A DNA stretch of 64,000 nt from Desertimonas flava (GTDB lineage: Bacteria > Actinomycetota > Acidimicrobiia > Acidimicrobiales > Ilumatobacteraceae): the NCBI RefSeq assembly GCF_003426815.1, contig NZ_QKYK01000020.1, forward strand, positions 1-64,000, given 5' to 3'. Below the pieces are notes generated by a model. That model saw only the letters and a list, made by a program, of their open reading frames with translations. It was not told the origin of the DNA and did no database searches. The translations under genes and the position numbers were made by a program. Positions within the stretch are counted from its first letter, which is position 1; each line of letters starts with the position of its first letter. This document shows, piece by piece, positions 49,551 to 58,938 of the stretch.

Positions 49551-50711
49551 TTACTGCGGCGACCGCCCGTCACCGGTGGACGAGTCGGTGCCGGCCCGGT
49601 GGACGTGGATACGGCGCAGGCGTGCGCTGAGGCCGCACGTGATCTCGTAGCCGATCGTGCCGAGCGGGCCCGCCCAGTCCTCCACGCGGAGGCCGACACC
49701 GCCCTGCTCGCCGATCAACACGACCTCGTCGCCGGCCGCCACGTCGGCGTCGCCGCAGTCGACGAGCAGCTGGTCCATGGTCACCGTGCCGACGATCGGG
49801 TGACGCCGACCGCGGATGAGCACGTCGACGCCGAGGCCCGACAGGTTGCGTCGCACGCCGTCGGCGTAGCCGAGCGGGACGGTGGCGATGTTGGCGTCGA
49901 CGGGAAGGGCGTACCGCAGGCCGTACGACAGCCGCTCACCCGCCGGCAGGCGTTTGACGAACGACACCCGCGCCTTCAGCGAGAGTGCGGGCCGGAGCAT
50001 GGCGGCCTCGTCGTCGACGCCGGGTCCGGGCGAGATGCCGTAGACGGCGATGCCCGCACGCACGAAGGAGTGATGCGCCCGCGGGTGCACCAGCGCCGCC
50101 GCCGAGTTGGCGGCGTGGACGAGGTCCACTGGCGGCAGGGCGGCCCGAACGGCGTCGAAGATGTCGAGCTGGGCAGCCGTGTCGGGACGATCGGGCTCGT
50201 CGGCCACCGCGAGGTGGGTGAACAGGCCGGCCAGGTGGAGGCAGCCGGTGGCGGCGATGTACTCGGCGAGCTCGGCGGCCTCGTCGGGGCGGGCGCCGAC
50301 GCGATGCATGCCCGTGTCGATCTTGAGGTGGACCGAGACTCCGGTCTCGCCCGCGTCGCCAGCCGCGGCGGCGATGGCATCGATGCCGGCCGTCGTCGAC
50401 ACGGTCGGCGTGATGCCGTGGGCGATGATGTCAGGGGCGGCCTCCCGCGGTTGCTCGCTGAGCACCAGGATCGGCGCCTCGACGGCGGCCCGGCGGAGCT
50501 CGACGCCCTCGCTCACCAGGGCGACGCCCAGCCCGCTCGCCCCGGCATCGAGCGCGGCGCGGGCCACTTCGACGGCGCCGTGCCCGTAGGCATCGGCCTT
50601 GACGATCGCCCACACGTCGGCGGGGGCGACGACGTCACGGAGACACCGGATGTTGTGGGCGATGGCGTCGAGATCGATCTCGACCCACGCCCAGCGGTGA
50701 GACCCGCTCAC
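49551..50711 (-). CDS. alr: Alanine racemase
   Basis: The 386-residue PLP enzyme has the lysine in VWAIVKADAYGHGAVEVA (about residue 39) and the second-base tyrosine region GISPGPGV downstream; GYADGVRRNLSG is typical of the C-terminal domain. It makes D-alanine for peptidoglycan. Start overlaps the nnrE/nnrD stop by 4 bases. Confidence 0.96.
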   Translation of the reverse strand: MSGSHRWAWVEIDLDAIAHNIRCLRDVVAPADVWAIVKADAYGHGAVEVARAALDAGASGLGVALVSEGVELRRAAVEAPILVLSEQPREAAPDIIAHGITPTVSTTAGIDAIAAAAGDAGETGVSVHLKIDTGMHRVGARPDEAAELAEYIAATGCLHLAGLFTHLAVADEPDRPDTAAQLDIFDAVRAALPPVDLVHAANSAAALVHPRAHHSFVRAGIAVYGISPGPGVDDEAAMLRPALSLKARVSFVKRLPAGERLSYGLRYALPVDANIATVPLGYADGVRRNLSGLGVDVLIRGRRHPIVGTVTMDQLLVDCGDADVAAGDEVVLIGEQGGVGLRVEDWAGPLGTIGYEITCGLSARLRRIHVHRAGTDSSTGDGRSPQ

Positions 50712-52075
50712 CGCGGGCTCCCGTGCTCTTCGATCGCGGCGAGCACCGATGGCAGCGCGGCGATCACGTCGCTGGCCACGAGACCCGCCGCCGGGATGCT
50801 GTTGGCGGCGGCGGCATGGAGCCAGGCCCCGGCCGCGGCGGCGTCGAACGCGGTGGCCCCACCGGCGAGCAGCGCACCGATGATGCCGGAGAGCACGTCG
50901 CCGGTGCCGGCGGTGGCCAGGCGCTGGTCACCGTCGGCGACGAGGCGAACCGCTCCGGACGGGTCGGCGACCGTGGTGGTCGGACCCTTGAGCAGGACGA
51001 CGGCGCCTGTGTGGGCGGCGAGCGAGCGAGCGGCCTCGATGCGATCGGGACCCGGCGGAGATCCGGACAGCACCTCGAACTCGCCGTCGTGCGGCGTGAG
51101 CACGGTGGCAGCGGCGCGGCGGTTCACGAAGTCGGTGACCGCGGCACCGAGGGCGACGAGCCCGTCGGCGTCGATCACCAGCGGTGTCGGTGCTGCGGCG
51201 ACGAATCGCGCGATGTCGCCGGCCGTCCCCGGAGCGCGACCGAGCCCGGGTCCGACGATCGCCGCGCGAAACCGCTCGATGCTGTCGAGGGCGGGGTCGG
51301 CCCAGCCGGTGGCGGGGAGCGTCCGGCCCACGGCTTCGACCGGCAGGTCGACGGCGCCGGCGCCGGGAACAGAGACCACCACCATCCCCGAGCCCGCCCG
51401 CATCGCCGCTGCCGTCGCCAGCCGGGCCGCACCCGTCATGCCGGAACTGCCCGCCACGATGCGCAGCGACGTGTGCCACTTGTGGGCGTCGGCGGCCCGG
51501 CTGGGGAGCCATCGGGCGACATCGGTGGCCTCGATCACGTGAGCGGCCGCTCGCGTGACATCGAGACCGATGTCGGCGACCTCCACGATCCCGGCGAGCT
51601 GCTTGCCGGCGCCGAACACGAGGCCCGGCTTCAGCGCGGCGAACGTGATCGTGCGCTGCGCGGTCACCGCGCCCTCTCCGGCAGCGCCGGTAAGGCCGTT
51701 CACACCGCTCGGGATGTCGACGGCCAGGACTGGCGCGCCGCTCGGGTCGGGAGCGGCGTACTCGCCGCGGAAGCCGGTGCCGTACGCGGCGTCGATCACC
51801 AGATCGGACGCAGGGAGCACCGCTGGCGCATCGGTTGCGGTGAAGATCCGCACCTTCACCCCGGCCTGGGCGAGCACCGCGGCGGCCACCCGCCCGTCGT
51901 TGCCGTTGTTGCCTTTGCCGGCGACGACGTTGACCACGCGGCCGTAGGTGCCGCCGAGCATCCGCCGGGCGGTACGCGCGACGGCGGCGCCGGCCCGGTC
52001 GATCAGGACGTCGACCGGCTCGGGCGCGGCGGCGTCGATCGCCGCCATCTCGGCGGGCGTGACGACCGGGCTCAC
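50708..52075 (-). CDS. nnrD: Bifunctional NAD(P)HX epimerase/ADP-dependent dehydratase
   Basis: The 455-residue protein combines an N-terminal YjeF_N epimerase domain (GKGNNGNDGRVAA at about 53-65; DAAYGTGFRG; VDIPSGVNG) and a C-terminal ribokinase-like dehydratase (KGPTTTVADPSG and the TAGTGDVLSGIIGALL active-site motif near 390). It repairs damaged NAD(P)H hydrates. The epimerase domain begins slightly short compared with E. coli Nnr. Located between acpS and alr as in other actinobacteria. Confidence 0.92.
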   Translation of the reverse strand: MSPVVTPAEMAAIDAAAPEPVDVLIDRAGAAVARTARRMLGGTYGRVVNVVAGKGNNGNDGRVAAAVLAQAGVKVRIFTATDAPAVLPASDLVIDAAYGTGFRGEYAAPDPSGAPVLAVDIPSGVNGLTGAAGEGAVTAQRTITFAALKPGLVFGAGKQLAGIVEVADIGLDVTRAAAHVIEATDVARWLPSRAADAHKWHTSLRIVAGSSGMTGAARLATAAAMRAGSGMVVVSVPGAGAVDLPVEAVGRTLPATGWADPALDSIERFRAAIVGPGLGRAPGTAGDIARFVAAAPTPLVIDADGLVALGAAVTDFVNRRAAATVLTPHDGEFEVLSGSPPGPDRIEAARSLAAHTGAVVLLKGPTTTVADPSGAVRLVADGDQRLATAGTGDVLSGIIGALLAGGATAFDAAAAGAWLHAAAANSIPAAGLVASDVIAALPSVLAAIEEHGSPR

Positions 52076-52452
52076 GTGGCGACGACCTGGGCGATCGCGA
52101 CCGGGCCGTCATGGCTGAGCGACACGTGCCAGCGGCCGATCCCTCTGGCGATCGCGAGGTCGAGTGCCTTGCCTGTGACCATCAACGACGGCGCCCCGTT
52201 GGTCTCGCCGCCCTGCTGGACCCGCACCCAGACCTCGTGGAAGCCGAACGCGCCGAGCCCGACGCCCATCGCCTTCATGACCGCCTCGCGGGCCGCGAAG
52301 CGGGCGGCGAGCGAGGGCACGGGGTCGGACTTCGGGGTGACGTACTCCAGCTCCTCGGCGACGAAAATCCGCTCGCGCATCGACGGAGTACGTTGCAGCG
52401 ACAGCCGGAATCGTTCGACGTCGACCACGTCGACGCCGACCCCCTTCACCAT
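52072..52452 (-). CDS. acpS: Holo-[acyl-carrier-protein] synthase
   Basis: The 126-residue phosphopantetheinyl transferase has GVDVVDVERFR at the N-terminus (magnesium-binding Asp) and RFAAREAVMKAMG (about 57-69) as second metal/CoA motif. It activates ACP. The stop overlaps the nnr gene by 4 bases. Confidence 0.95.
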   Translation of the reverse strand: MVKGVGVDVVDVERFRLSLQRTPSMRERIFVAEELEYVTPKSDPVPSLAARFAAREAVMKAMGVGLGAFGFHEVWVRVQQGGETNGAPSLMVTGKALDLAIARGIGRWHVSLSHDGPVAIAQVVAT

Positions 52453-52603
52453 GTCAATTGGGTTCCCCGGCCACGCAGGCCGCGCGAACGGCCGGCCGAC
52501 AAGCCGGCTCGGCTGAAGCCTCGGCAGCTAGCGCTCCGCCGACCTTCACCGCCCGGACCTCAGGACGCTCGCTGCGCTCGCTGAACTCCGGCAACCGAAC
52601 CGC

Positions 52604-52632
52604 TCCGAGATAGTGCCAGGCACTATCTCGGA
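52604..52632. repeat. Palindrome family copy 5 (near-identical to copy 1)
   Basis: TCCGAGATAGTGCC, A, and its complement: a perfect 29-nt palindrome with the same arms as that at 27501. It lies in the 219-base gap between the glmS-like gene and acpS on the minus strand. The gap also has CGCTCGCTGCGCTCGC (52566), shared with the livG repeat, and a lone GCTGGCACC at about 52644. Confidence 0.9.
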
Positions 52633-52671
52633 AGCGGGGTGGGGCTGGCACCATCGGGGACACCGTGTTCG

Positions 52672-55600
52672 TCATGACGTGCGCCAGAGATCGGCGGTCT
52701 CGCTGATCGGCGCGATCAGGAGGTCGGCGACGTCGAGGTCGGCGAGCCGGCTGTCGTCGAACTCCTGCTCGGTCTCGGTCACCCAGTCCACCAGGCGGTC
52801 GTAGCGCCGGTCGTAGCCCTGCAGGGCACCGCGCATCGTCGCCGCGTCGAGTCGCTCGTGGAAGCGCACGTGCAGCAGGGTGATGCCGGTGGTGACGCCC
52901 GACTTGACCTCGGGGACGAAGATGACGGTGCGGCCGTCGCTGCGCCCGCGCGCGACGAGGATCTCCCGCTGGCTGGCCACGTTGCGCTTCGTCCCCGACA
53001 GCACGGGGCGACGCTCGACGCGGCTGGAGAGCTCGCGCGAGATCCCGCCGCGATCGACGACGGTGACGGTGTCGCCGTCGATGCCGTAGCGCGTGAAGCC
53101 CACCACCTCGGCGACGGTCGGGTCGAGGTCGGCGAGCACCTTCAGCGTGCGGTAGCTCAGCACGTCGCGGCCCGCCCCGGCGGTCAGCACCGCCTGCACG
53201 AGCCGCCGGTCGAGCACGCCTTCGTCGCTGCGGGAGATGCCGACCGTGACGGTCTTGGCCTGATGCTTGATGGCGTCGACCGGCCGGGTGAGCTCTTCGA
53301 TCGCCTGGGTGAGGGCGGCGAGGAGGTCGTCGAGGAGGGCGGCGGGCGTGCCGACCTTGCCGGTGCCCGCCTGGTACCGCTCGATCGGCTGATCGGACAG
53401 GGCGTCGCCGAGGAGTCCTGACAGCCGCACGGCCGTGCTCGCCTCGAGGTGGCCGTCGTAGCGGGAGTTGCGGAGCCCGTCGTGGAACTCGTCCGAGCAC
53501 CGGCTGATGCCGGCCCGCACGTTCTGCAGCATCTCGTCGGGCGACAGGTCGAGCACGGCGGCCCGCTCGATCACTTCGCGGGCTTCCCGGAGCGGCAGCG
53601 CCGACGCATCGATCGCCAGGGCTGCCTCGTAGCCGAACAGGTGCCCGGCCATCGTCGACAGGACGAATCCCACGGCCGGATCGACCGGCGGCACGGAGAT
53701 GGTGGCGGCGGCCTGGTAGCGCACGTCGCCGTCGTCGGCGACAACGATCGGCGTGGCCTTGTGGGCCCGGAAGATCGCCACTTCCTTGCTGACGTCGTCG
53801 GCGGTCGATCCCGCGAGCCCGGCCGCGCAGACGAGGATGAGCGGCTCCGACGACAAGTCGATGTGCTTCTTGTCCTCGGTGATGTCGCAGGCGATCGACT
53901 TGTAGCAGAGCTCACTGAGCTTGATGCGGACCTCTTCGGCGGCCACCTTGTTGACACCGTTGCCGACCACGGCCCAGTAGCGCTTGGTGGGGGCAAAGCG
54001 GCGGGCCGCGTCGGCGATGACGTCACGCCGGGCGAGGACGGTGCGCATCGCGTCGGGCAGCGTGCGAAGTGACGACAGCAGTTCGTGCCGGCGACGCTCG
54101 GTGGGCACGCCGGCGGCCTCGGCGATGGCACACGACAGCAGCATGCCTGCTGCGACCTGGGCGTAGAAGGCCTTGGTGGACGCCACGCTCATCTCAACGT
54201 CCCGGCCGTCGGACGTGTACAGCACGCCGTCGGCCTTGTCGGTGAGGTCGCTGGACCGCCGATTGACGATCGACAGCACGGCCGCGCCGCGGGCCTTGAG
54301 CAGGTCGACGGTGCGGTTGGTGTCGGTGGTGGTGCCACTCTGGCTGACGGCCACGGCCAGCGTGTCGGACATGTCGAGACCGAGCCCGAAGCCGGACAGC
54401 TCGGTGGCCGTGATGGCGTCCACGGTCAGCCTGCCGGCGGCGAGCTCGGTGAGCGTCTTGGCCATCGACGCCCCGGCGACCGCGGCCGTACCCTGACCGA
54501 TCACCCGTACGCGCGTGATCGACCCCGCCGCCAGTCGGGCCACCACATCCTCGGGCAGCGCCCGGTGACCCACCACGGCCCGGAGCAGCCCGTCGGGCCC
54601 GTCGGCGATCTTCCCGCGCAACGTCTTGGCGAAGCTGTCGGGAGACTCGGTGATCTCCTTCAACAGGAAGTGCGGGGCGTTGCCGAGGTCGATGTCCCGC
54701 GTCGTCACTTCGGCCGTCACCACGTCGGCGTCAGTGACCGGCAGCGGCGAGCCGTCGTAGGCGAGGCGGATGATCCCGTCGACCGTCCCGGCGCCCGCCG
54801 CGTCGAGGGCGACGAGTTGACCGCCGCCCTCCCCATCGAGCCGGACGAAGCGGTCGGTCTCCTCGACGATGCCGTACGGCTCGCTGGCGACGATGAACCG
54901 GTCGTCGGCGAGACCGATGTACACCCCTTGACCGCTGCCCTTCAGGGCCAGGAGCACCGTGCCAGGGTCCGACGCCGACGCCGCGCCGATGGCGACCGAG
55001 CCCTCGAACTCGGCGACCGTGCGCCGGAAGGCCTCGGCGAGCGCTCCGGCACCGACCGCGGCCTGTCCGGGGCTGCCGGCGACGGTGTCGAGATGACGGG
55101 CGAGGAGGGCGGGGATCACCTTGGCGTCGGTGGTGATGGGACCGGCGAAGCGGAGGCCGTGCGCCACCTTGAGGTCGGCGTGGTTGTCGACGTCGCCGTT
55201 GAGCACCCCGACCGTGTAGTGGTGCTGCTCCCCGCCGGTGAGTTCGCTCTCCGACCCCCCCGAGGAGAGCAACCTCTCCGATCCGCCGGAGGAGAGCGAG
55301 CTCTCCGATCCGCCGGAGGAGAGCAAGCTCTCCGATCCGCCGGAGGAGAGCGAGCTCTCCTCTCCATTGACCGGGTGAGCGTTGGGCTCGGAGATGATGC
55401 CCACGCTGGCCCAGCGGGTGTGGCCGAGGACGGACACCTGCGCGGTGGGCGCGGCCAGTGCTCGTCGCAGCAGTTCGTCGGACGCGATCGCCGCTCGCAT
55501 CGCCGCCGTGTTGTCGCCCAGCTCCCCGATCTCGGCGGCTGCCTTGTAGGCGAACGAGAGCACGGGGCCGGCCGACGAGTCGACGGCGCGCACCGAACCG

Positions 55601-56190
55601 TTCTGGAAGAGCGGATCGCCCGATCGCTTGGAGAGCACGGTGGCGATCGCCGGATCGGCGAGGTCGAGACCGTGACCCCAGAGGAAGACGTGGACACCGG
55701 CCGAGTCGCGGCCACGCACCTCCATGCGATCGATCGCCGACAGCGCCTGTTGCAGTGCGAGATAGCCGGCGCGTGCGGCATCGCCCGCACCGCGGCCGGC
55801 GAGGATGTCGACCTCGCGCACGGTGCGCAGGCGATCGCACCGGATCGCCCACAGCGCGTCCTTGAGCCGGATCGCCGTGGCGCTCTGGCGTTCCAGATCG
55901 TCGGCGGCCGCACCGGCGTCGATGCCGGCGAGGGCCGCGTCGACCTCGGCGGCGTAGGCGTCGAGCTGATCGAGGCGCGAGGTGATGGCCGCCAGCAGTT
56001 CATGCCGGTCGGCGAGGGCGAGCACACCGGGCAACCCACGCAGTGATCGATCGACGCCGGCGAGTTCATCGGCGACCGCTGCCGGGTCGCCCAGGCAGGC
56101 GAGCGCGGCGTCGAGCCCGGCGACCACATCGTCGGCGGCCGGCACGGCCCTGGTCGGAGGCCGGCTGACGATGGCGATGATCCCGCACAT
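52672..56190 (-). CDS. Giant GlmS-like protein: glutaminase plus two SIS domains and C-terminal extension
   Basis: The 1172-residue protein begins MCGIIAIVS with the N-terminal glutaminase cysteine. GHTRWASVGIISEPNAHPVNG (about residues 255-275) and VGVLNGDVDNH match the glutaminase domain. From about 520 (LLKEITESPDSF) it continues with two SIS domains: SQSGTTTDT near 625 and VASTKAFYAQV as in GlmS, and LSELCYKSIACDITEDKKHID, which keeps the Glu and His of the isomerase site although the usual GELKHGP wording is altered. GlmS is about 610 residues, so this has a long N-terminal helical insert, a repeat insert at about 275-318 and about 270 extra C-terminal residues. It lies next to glmM and may supply GlcN-6-P; a regulatory paralogue is also possible. 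Confidence 0.82.
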   Translation of the reverse strand: MCGIIAIVSRPPTRAVPAADDVVAGLDAALACLGDPAAVADELAGVDRSLRGLPGVLALADRHELLAAITSRLDQLDAYAAEVDAALAGIDAGAAADDLERQSATAIRLKDALWAIRCDRLRTVREVDILAGRGAGDAARAGYLALQQALSAIDRMEVRGRDSAGVHVFLWGHGLDLADPAIATVLSKRSGDPLFQNGSVRAVDSSAGPVLSFAYKAAAEIGELGDNTAAMRAAIASDELLRRALAAPTAQVSVLGHTRWASVGIISEPNAHPVNGEESSLSSGGSESLLSSGGSESSLSSGGSERLLSSGGSESELTGGEQHHYTVGVLNGDVDNHADLKVAHGLRFAGPITTDAKVIPALLARHLDTVAGSPGQAAVGAGALAEAFRRTVAEFEGSVAIGAASASDPGTVLLALKGSGQGVYIGLADDRFIVASEPYGIVEETDRFVRLDGEGGGQLVALDAAGAGTVDGIIRLAYDGSPLPVTDADVVTAEVTTRDIDLGNAPHFLLKEITESPDSFAKTLRGKIADGPDGLLRAVVGHRALPEDVVARLAAGSITRVRVIGQGTAAVAGASMAKTLTELAAGRLTVDAITATELSGFGLGLDMSDTLAVAVSQSGTTTDTNRTVDLLKARGAAVLSIVNRRSSDLTDKADGVLYTSDGRDVEMSVASTKAFYAQVAAGMLLSCAIAEAAGVPTERRRHELLSSLRTLPDAMRTVLARRDVIADAARRFAPTKRYWAVVGNGVNKVAAEEVRIKLSELCYKSIACDITEDKKHIDLSSEPLILVCAAGLAGSTADDVSKEVAIFRAHKATPIVVADDGDVRYQAAATISVPPVDPAVGFVLSTMAGHLFGYEAALAIDASALPLREAREVIERAAVLDLSPDEMLQNVRAGISRCSDEFHDGLRNSRYDGHLEASTAVRLSGLLGDALSDQPIERYQAGTGKVGTPAALLDDLLAALTQAIEELTRPVDAIKHQAKTVTVGISRSDEGVLDRRLVQAVLTAGAGRDVLSYRTLKVLADLDPTVAEVVGFTRYGIDGDTVTVVDRGGISRELSSRVERRPVLSGTKRNVASQREILVARGRSDGRTVIFVPEVKSGVTTGITLLHVRFHERLDAATMRGALQGYDRRYDRLVDWVTETEQEFDDSRLADLDVADLLIAPISETADLWRTS
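55239..55367 (-). repeat. 27-bp tandem repeat within the glutaminase domain
   Basis: A 27-bp unit (starting GGAGAGC at 55264, 55291, 55318 and 55345) encodes a nine-residue repeat of type ESSLSSGGS; about 4.5 copies are present. Each unit contains GAGAGCGAGCTCTC-like self-complementary sequence. It inserts a Ser/Gly-rich loop between NAHPV and VGVLNGD. Confidence 0.92.
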
Positions 56191-56283
56191 GACGGTCAGG
56201 TTACGCCGTGCCGACCACCCCCGCCGAGCGGTTACGGGCCCCGGTCGGCGACGATCGGGGCCCTGCCGGGGCCCCGATGGCGA

Positions 56284-57660
56284 TCAGGCGCTGGCGCCCC
56301 AGCGGGCGTCGGCGAGGGCGGCGAGCGACGACGCCGCCTCGTGCGCCACGGCGTCGTCGGCCGCCTCGACCATCACACGGACGAGGGGCTCGGTGCCGCT
56401 CGGACGAACGAGCACCCGGCCGGTGGCGCCGAGCTGCCGCTCGACCGCGGCGATCTCGGCGGCGAGCTGATCGGCGGCGTCGGGCACGCGTACGGCGACG
56501 CGAACGTTCACCATCACCTGAGGCAGCCGAGTCATCGCCTCGTCGGCCAAGCGAGCGAGCGGCCGTCCCGAACGCTGGATGACATCGGCGAGGACGATGC
56601 CGGTGAGCAGGCCGTCGCCGGTGGTGGCCCGGTCGCGGAAGATGACGTGGCCGCTCTGCTCGCCGCCGAGCGACAGGCCGCCCGCGTCGAGTGCCTCGAG
56701 CACGTAGCGGTCGCCGACGGCCGTCTCGATCACCCGGATGCCCGCCTGCTCCATGGCGATGCGGAAGCCGAGGTTGGACATCACGGTGGCGACGACGGTG
56801 CCGTCGCGCAGCAGCCCGCGGCGGTGGAGATCGGTGGCGCAGATCGCCAGCACGTGGTCGCCGTCGACGACGCGGCCGAGGTGGTCGACCGCCATCAGAC
56901 GGTCGGCGTCGCCGTCCAGGGCGAGGCCGATGTCGGCGCCGTTGGCCAGCACCGCGGCCGCCAACGATGCGGTGTGCGTCGCTCCGCAGTGCTGGTTGAT
57001 GTTGCGGCCGTCGGGCTGGTCGTGTATGGCGACGACGTCGGCCCCGGCCGCAGCGAAGAGGGCCGGTCCGAGAGCGCTGGCGGCGCCGTTGGCGGCGTCG
57101 ACGACGACCTTCAGCCCGGTGAGCGAGCGACCCTGGAGCTCGGCCAGCACGTGCTCGACGTAGTCGAGTGACTGCTCGACGTCGAGCAGCGGGGCGGGCT
57201 CACCGGTGGGAGGCGGCAGGGCGACGACGTCGGCCTCGATGCGCTCCTCCACCTCGTCGGGCAGCTTGAGACCGCCCGGGGCGAACAGCTTGATGCCGTT
57301 GTCTCGGTAGGGGTTGTGTGACGCCGAGATCACCGCACCGATCGCGTTGCGACGGGCTGCTTCGAACGCCACCACGGGGGTCGGCACGACGCCCAGACGA
57401 TGGACCAGCACGCCCTCGGACGCCAACCCGGCGACGAACGCCGCCTCGAGCATCGCCGTCGACAACCGCGTGTCCCCGCCGACGACAGCCTCGGCGCGAG
57501 CGCCTGTCGCCACAGCCTCGGCGCGAGCGCCTGTCGCCACAGCGTCGGCGCTCCCCTTCCTGGCAAGAACCCGAGCAGCCGCCCGCCCCAGATCCAGCGC
57601 GAACGCGGCCGTCAGATCCGAGTTGGCAACCCCCCGCACCCCATCAGTCCCGAACTTCAC
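56284..57660 (-). CDS. glmM: Phosphoglucosamine mutase
   Basis: The 458-residue enzyme has the phosphoserine site ISASHNPYRDNGIK (about residue 118), metal-binding LDGDADRLM (about 255) and C-terminal phosphate loop RPSGTEPLVRVMVE. It converts GlcN-6-P to GlcN-1-P. Near the N-terminus, before GGDTRLST, residues 41-58 are two exact copies of a nine-residue unit (AVATGARAE), an insertion absent from typical GlmM. Downstream of rplM-rpsI as in mycobacteria. Confidence 0.94.
   Translation of the reverse strand: MKFGTDGVRGVANSDLTAAFALDLGRAAARVLARKGSADAVATGARAEAVATGARAEAVVGGDTRLSTAMLEAAFVAGLASEGVLVHRLGVVPTPVVAFEAARRNAIGAVISASHNPYRDNGIKLFAPGGLKLPDEVEERIEADVVALPPPTGEPAPLLDVEQSLDYVEHVLAELQGRSLTGLKVVVDAANGAASALGPALFAAAGADVVAIHDQPDGRNINQHCGATHTASLAAAVLANGADIGLALDGDADRLMAVDHLGRVVDGDHVLAICATDLHRRGLLRDGTVVATVMSNLGFRIAMEQAGIRVIETAVGDRYVLEALDAGGLSLGGEQSGHVIFRDRATTGDGLLTGIVLADVIQRSGRPLARLADEAMTRLPQVMVNVRVAVRVPDAADQLAAEIAAVERQLGATGRVLVRPSGTEPLVRVMVEAADDAVAHEAASSLAALADARWGASA
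57487..57540 (-). repeat. Perfect 27-bp duplication in glmM
   Basis: The 27-bp unit at 57487-57513 is repeated exactly at 57514-57540, with a partial third copy after it (AGCGTCGGCGCT). It is in frame and only changes the length of a surface loop. Confidence 0.93.
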
Positions 57661-57810
57661 GCCCCCGATTCTGCCGCACCCAACCCCCCAACCCCCGCCG
57701 CCACCACACCAATCTCAACGCGTCTTCAACACGAAGACCTAGCAACCGCCCAACGCGCCAATGAAGACCGGTAACAAAGCGACCAACGCGAGCGCGCCGA
57801 AGGGGGATGC

Positions 57811-57834
57811 TCGAAGGGGGATTCCCCCCTTCGA
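57811..57834 (-). terminator. Hairpin downstream of rpsI
   Basis: TCGAAGGGGG pairs perfectly with CCCCCTTCGA around ATTC. The gap of 300 bases between rpsI and glmM (57661-57960) also has a CTCGCCGC/GCGGCGAG hairpin at 57910-57927, nearer the rpsI stop; either could end the rplM-rpsI message. The gap's remaining part is C-rich (CCCCCAACCCCC) and carries no supported gene. Confidence 0.6.
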
Positions 57835-57960
57835 TGCGGCGACCAGCGCAGCTTGCTGCGCCGCCGCCTCTTTCAACTCTTCAGCGCGAGCGAAGCGAGC
57901 TCGAACCAACTCGCCGCAGGCGGCGAGGGAGCGAAGCGACCGACGCCGCCGAGGACGAAA

Positions 57961-58356
57961 TCAGCGCTTGGTGAACTGCTTGGCCTTGCGGGCCTTGACG
58001 AGGCCGTACTTCTTCGACTCCTTCTTCCGCGGGTCGCGGGTGAGGAGTCCGGCCTTCTTGAGCGTGGAGCGGCTCTCGGGCTCGACCTCGGCGAGGGAGC
58101 GGGCGAGGGCCATGCGCATCGCGCCGGCCTGGCCACTGACGCCGCCGCCGGTGATGGTGGTGTCGACATCGAAGCGCTCGGTGGCCTCGAGGACCCGCAG
58201 CGGCTCGACGGCCTCCATGCGGTGGGCCGGGGTGGTGAAGTAGGTCTCGAACGGACGACCGTTGACCGTGAGCACGCCGGTGCCGGGGCGCAGACGGGTG
58301 CGAGCGATGGCCTCCTTGCGGCGGCCGGTGGTCTGGGTGAGCGGTGCGGTGGCCAT
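57961..58356 (-). CDS. rpsI: 30S ribosomal protein uS9
   Basis: The 131-residue protein has GRRKEAIARTRLRPGTG at the N-terminus and the conserved basic end DPRKKESKKYGLVKARKAKQFTKR (given as the family's KARKAKQFTKR tail) that contacts P-site tRNA. It follows rplM by 32 bases. Confidence 0.97.
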   Translation of the reverse strand: MATAPLTQTTGRRKEAIARTRLRPGTGVLTVNGRPFETYFTTPAHRMEAVEPLRVLEATERFDVDTTITGGGVSGQAGAMRMALARSLAEVEPESRSTLKKAGLLTRDPRKKESKKYGLVKARKAKQFTKR

Positions 58357-58388
58357 GACGGGTGCCTTCTTCTCGGATGCTTCTCGGG

Positions 58389-58835
58389 TCAGCGGGCCTT
58401 GGCGCCGTCGATGACGAGCGGGGCCGGGGACTGGGCGGAGTGCGGGTGATCGGGGCCGGCGTAGACCTTGAGCTTGGTGAGCATCTGGCGGCCGAGCGGG
58501 CCCTTGGGCAGCATGCCCTTGATGCTGTTGCGCACGGCGTCGGCCGGCTTGGTGGCGAGCAGCTCGGCGTAGCTGTTGGACTTGATGCCGCCCGGGTAGC
58601 CGCTGTGGCGGTACACCCGCTCACGGTCGGCCTTGCCGGCCGACAGCACGACCTTCTCGGCGTTGACGATGACGACGTGGTCACCGGTGTCCATGTGCGG
58701 AGCGAAGACCGGCTTGTGCTTGCCCCGCAGGACGCGGGCGACCTCGGTGGCCATGCGGCCGAGGACGAGGCCCTCGGCGTCGACGACGTGCCAGTCGCGC
58801 TGGATCTCGTTGGCTTTCGGGGTGTACGTGGGCAT
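58389..58835 (-). CDS. rplM: 50S ribosomal protein uL13
   Basis: The 148-residue protein shows WHVVDAEGLVLGRMATEVA, the HMDTGDHVVIVNAEKV segment and the C-terminal YAGPDHPHSAQSP typical of L13. It starts the rplM-rpsI pair. Confidence 0.97.
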   Translation of the reverse strand: MPTYTPKANEIQRDWHVVDAEGLVLGRMATEVARVLRGKHKPVFAPHMDTGDHVVIVNAEKVVLSAGKADRERVYRHSGYPGGIKSNSYAELLATKPADAVRNSIKGMLPKGPLGRQMLTKLKVYAGPDHPHSAQSPAPLVIDGAKAR

Positions 58836-58938
58836 TGTCGGAGACCTTGTCTGTCTGGCGTCTTCGTCGGCTCGACTGGAAAAGAGAACCGGGCAAGGTT
58901 ATCGGCGCCGAGGCCGGATCGGCTACGGGCGGGCCAGG

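Noticed and set aside
57661-57960. Short open frames in the rpsI-glmM gap
   Set aside because: They overlap hairpins and C-rich low-complexity DNA, with no start signal or recognisable product.
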